In this document: piece after piece, positions 60,339 through 61,242 of the stretch | Layout of the letters: every line of letters begins with the position of its first letter | Numbering within the stretch: the first letter of the stretch is position 1 | Assembly: GCA_020073105.1 (NCBI GenBank) | Contig: JAIQFW010000044.1 | Location: 1 to 61,242, forward strand | DNA from: Terriglobia bacterium | GTDB lineage: Bacteria; Acidobacteriota; Terriglobia; Terriglobales; Acidobacteriaceae | DNA length: 61,242 nt | Direction: 5' to 3' | The notes under the pieces: generated by a model | Databases searched by the model: none | Seen by the model: the letters and a program-made list of their open reading frames with translations, nothing else | What the model was told of the DNA's origin: nothing | Translations under genes and position numbers: made by a program

Positions 60339-60370
60339 TTCGCACACTCCTTTCTGGCTGTTGTTTGGTT

Positions 60371-60535
60371 TGTAGCCGTGTTCACGAGCTGCACGACCGA
60401 GTTGTCCGCGAGAGCCGCATCCAGCAGATCTTCGTCGGCATAGAGCCGTGCCGGCACACGCATGTCGTCGCGAAATGTTTTGGGAATCTCCCACACATGT
60501 TCGGCCACACGTTCAATATGTCCTTTGCCAAGCAT
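60371..60535 (-). pseudogene. rtcB: RtcB RNA ligase, N-terminal remnant
   Basis: From the ATG at 60535 (GGAGA upstream) the frame reads MLGKGHIERVAEHVWEIPKT, then RDDMRVPARLYADEDLL and QLVNTAT, the N-terminal block of RtcB, which seals RNA with 3'-phosphate or 2',3'-cyclic phosphate ends. At about 60371 similarity ends; in RtcB the next residues should be LPGI and the histidine-rich active site, which is missing entirely. The frame continues with meaningless sequence to 60116. The archease gene lies directly upstream, so a normal archease-rtcB pair lost most of the ligase. Confidence 0.8.
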
Positions 60536-60554
60536 GGCCGTCTCCGCGGGAACA

Positions 60555-60956
60555 CTACACATCCACAACAACCTCGGCTTCGAGACCTTCGGAGGTCTCG
60601 CATATTTTCAGATTGTGAAATGTTACGGCCTTGATGTGTGTATCGGTTCGCATGCACTCCCGGGTTTCGAGTCTCGCGCGCAGGTGATGATTCTTGATCT
60701 CATCAATGTGGAACCGCTCACAGACAAGGTGATGCGTCTGTTCCAGGTACAGGAGTTCATTCAGCCAGTTGACCAGCAGCGACTCCCGGTCTACCCCGTC
60801 AATTTCGATCTGTCGCGTTGCCGATGGTTCCCCTGTGGATCGGGGTTCATCCAGCGCATGCATTGCGCGGGCGGCATTTTCGAGCAAGCCCGCCATGTCG
60901 CGGCCGGTGACGCGAAAAGCCCGATCCGCTGTGTGTTCGATTTCCTCAAAGCTCAT
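60555..60956 (-). CDS. Archease
   Basis: The 133-residue protein begins MSFEEIEHTADRAFRVTG with the archease motif HTAD and ends EGLEAEVVVDV. Archease is a calcium-binding cofactor that speeds the RtcB ligase through repeated turnover. All expected blocks are present (WLNELLYLEQTHHLVCERF). It is placed 19 bases upstream of a truncated rtcB and would have no local partner. Confidence 0.9.
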   Translation of the reverse strand: MSFEEIEHTADRAFRVTGRDMAGLLENAARAMHALDEPRSTGEPSATRQIEIDGVDRESLLVNWLNELLYLEQTHHLVCERFHIDEIKNHHLRARLETRECMRTDTHIKAVTFHNLKICETSEGLEAEVVVDV

Positions 60957-61008
60957 CATTCGGTCGCCACCCGCCTCGCCTGACCAGACGAGGTCAGGGA
61001 CGAAGTTC

Positions 61009-61188
61009 TTAAACTGCCGCCCCCCGCAGGCGGCTCAACATTGAATCGAGCAGCTTCTCATTCTTGCGCAGTCCCTGCTTGAATTCGCGGTGATCCGTGT
61101 GCGCGATTTCCTTTAGCAGCTCTTGATGGCGCTGCTCCAGGATGCTTAGCAGGAGCTGCTGCTCCTCAGTGTGCAGTGTCAACTCCAT
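61009..61188 (-). CDS. Small helical protein
   Basis: The 59-residue protein starts at 61188 behind GGGGAGG. It is entirely helical (ELTLHTEEQQLLLSILEQRH, EIAHTDHREFKQGLRK) and resembles the short coiled-coil proteins of Acidobacteriota that begin with a MELTLTPEE-like segment. It lies upstream of archease with a gap of about 50 bases, on the same strand; a shared transcript is possible. Confidence 0.75.
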   Translation of the reverse strand: MELTLHTEEQQLLLSILEQRHQELLKEIAHTDHREFKQGLRKNEKLLDSMLSRLRGAAV

Positions 61189-61242
61189 AATTCCTCCCCG
61201 CCGCCTCCCAACATTCAATGCTCTCTGGGCGAGACGAGTATG

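Noticed and set aside
1-61242. CRISPR arrays, rRNA and tRNA genes
   Set aside because: No regularly spaced repeats and no cloverleaf or rRNA-like sequence were noticed on reading; a covariance-model search was not possible.

Overview
The window looks like chromosomal DNA of an uncultivated soil Acidobacteriota (Terriglobia-like). This is inferred from gene families, not a marker gene: an Oar-type TonB-dependent receptor, CadC-like winged-helix regulators with TolB/TPR domains, a large Ser/Thr kinase with TPRs, GloVer and HAF-type secreted repeat proteins, DUF2934, and an ECF sigma factor with a DGPF/YCII partner. No rRNA, tRNA or CRISPR array was seen.

Region by region. 0-4 kb is a scar zone: a cut NCS1 permease joined to a headless HAF-type repeat gene, a DUF5694 gene between imperfect direct repeats, head-to-head IS1182 fragments, an IS110 tail and an intact VapBC-type toxin-antitoxin pair. 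4-15 kb holds a DUF998 relic, a sulfatase whose 3' end was shifted by a 14-bp tandem duplication, a 1131-residue kinase/TPR protein, methanethiol S-methyltransferase (mddA), a winged-helix/hydrolase fusion, mscL and a PEGA/OmpA protein. 16-20.5 kb is a row of small envelope-stress genes (BON lipoprotein, two small helical proteins, GlsB-type protein, single-domain receiver, DUF481 barrel). 20.6-30 kb holds an integrase remnant, a frameshifted TonB receptor with its frameshifted winged-helix/TPR regulator, and two secreted repeat proteins.

30.1-38.0 kb is the most coherent block: about ten genes on the minus strand, from an M48 protease through a ribosome-hibernation (HPF) domain fused to a receiver lacking its phosphorylatable Asp, three tiny membrane proteins, a HEAT-like protein, a secreted helical protein, a tandem universal stress protein and an Rnk-type factor to a Ca-type P-ATPase. 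Its content recalls actinobacterial dormancy regulons (USPs, CtpF-type ATPase, hibernation factor); a second USP and an Hsp20 lie elsewhere in the window. A divergent NhaR-like regulator is bracketed by a perfect 14-bp inverted repeat.

38-61 kb is mixed housekeeping: metallophosphoesterase, DUF1761/YCII/ECF-sigma module, HNH protein, VOC protein, dinB, an orphan ParB-like protein, an orphan HypE/AIR-synthase-like protein, Hsp20, an FmdB/Mth938/PflX-type radical SAM operon, a DadA-like oxidase, an exported Pcm, a split membrane spermidine-synthase-like protein, a YbaK-type deacylase, and an intact archease beside an rtcB reduced to its first ~55 codons.

A recurrent theme is gene breakage: at least six frameshifts or truncations, several decayed paralogous fragments next to intact copies (usp, FmdB zinc ribbon, radical SAM, OmpA) and IS scars. 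Single-base breaks at short G-runs could be assembly errors; the 14-bp duplication and the paralogous remnants are harder to explain that way.
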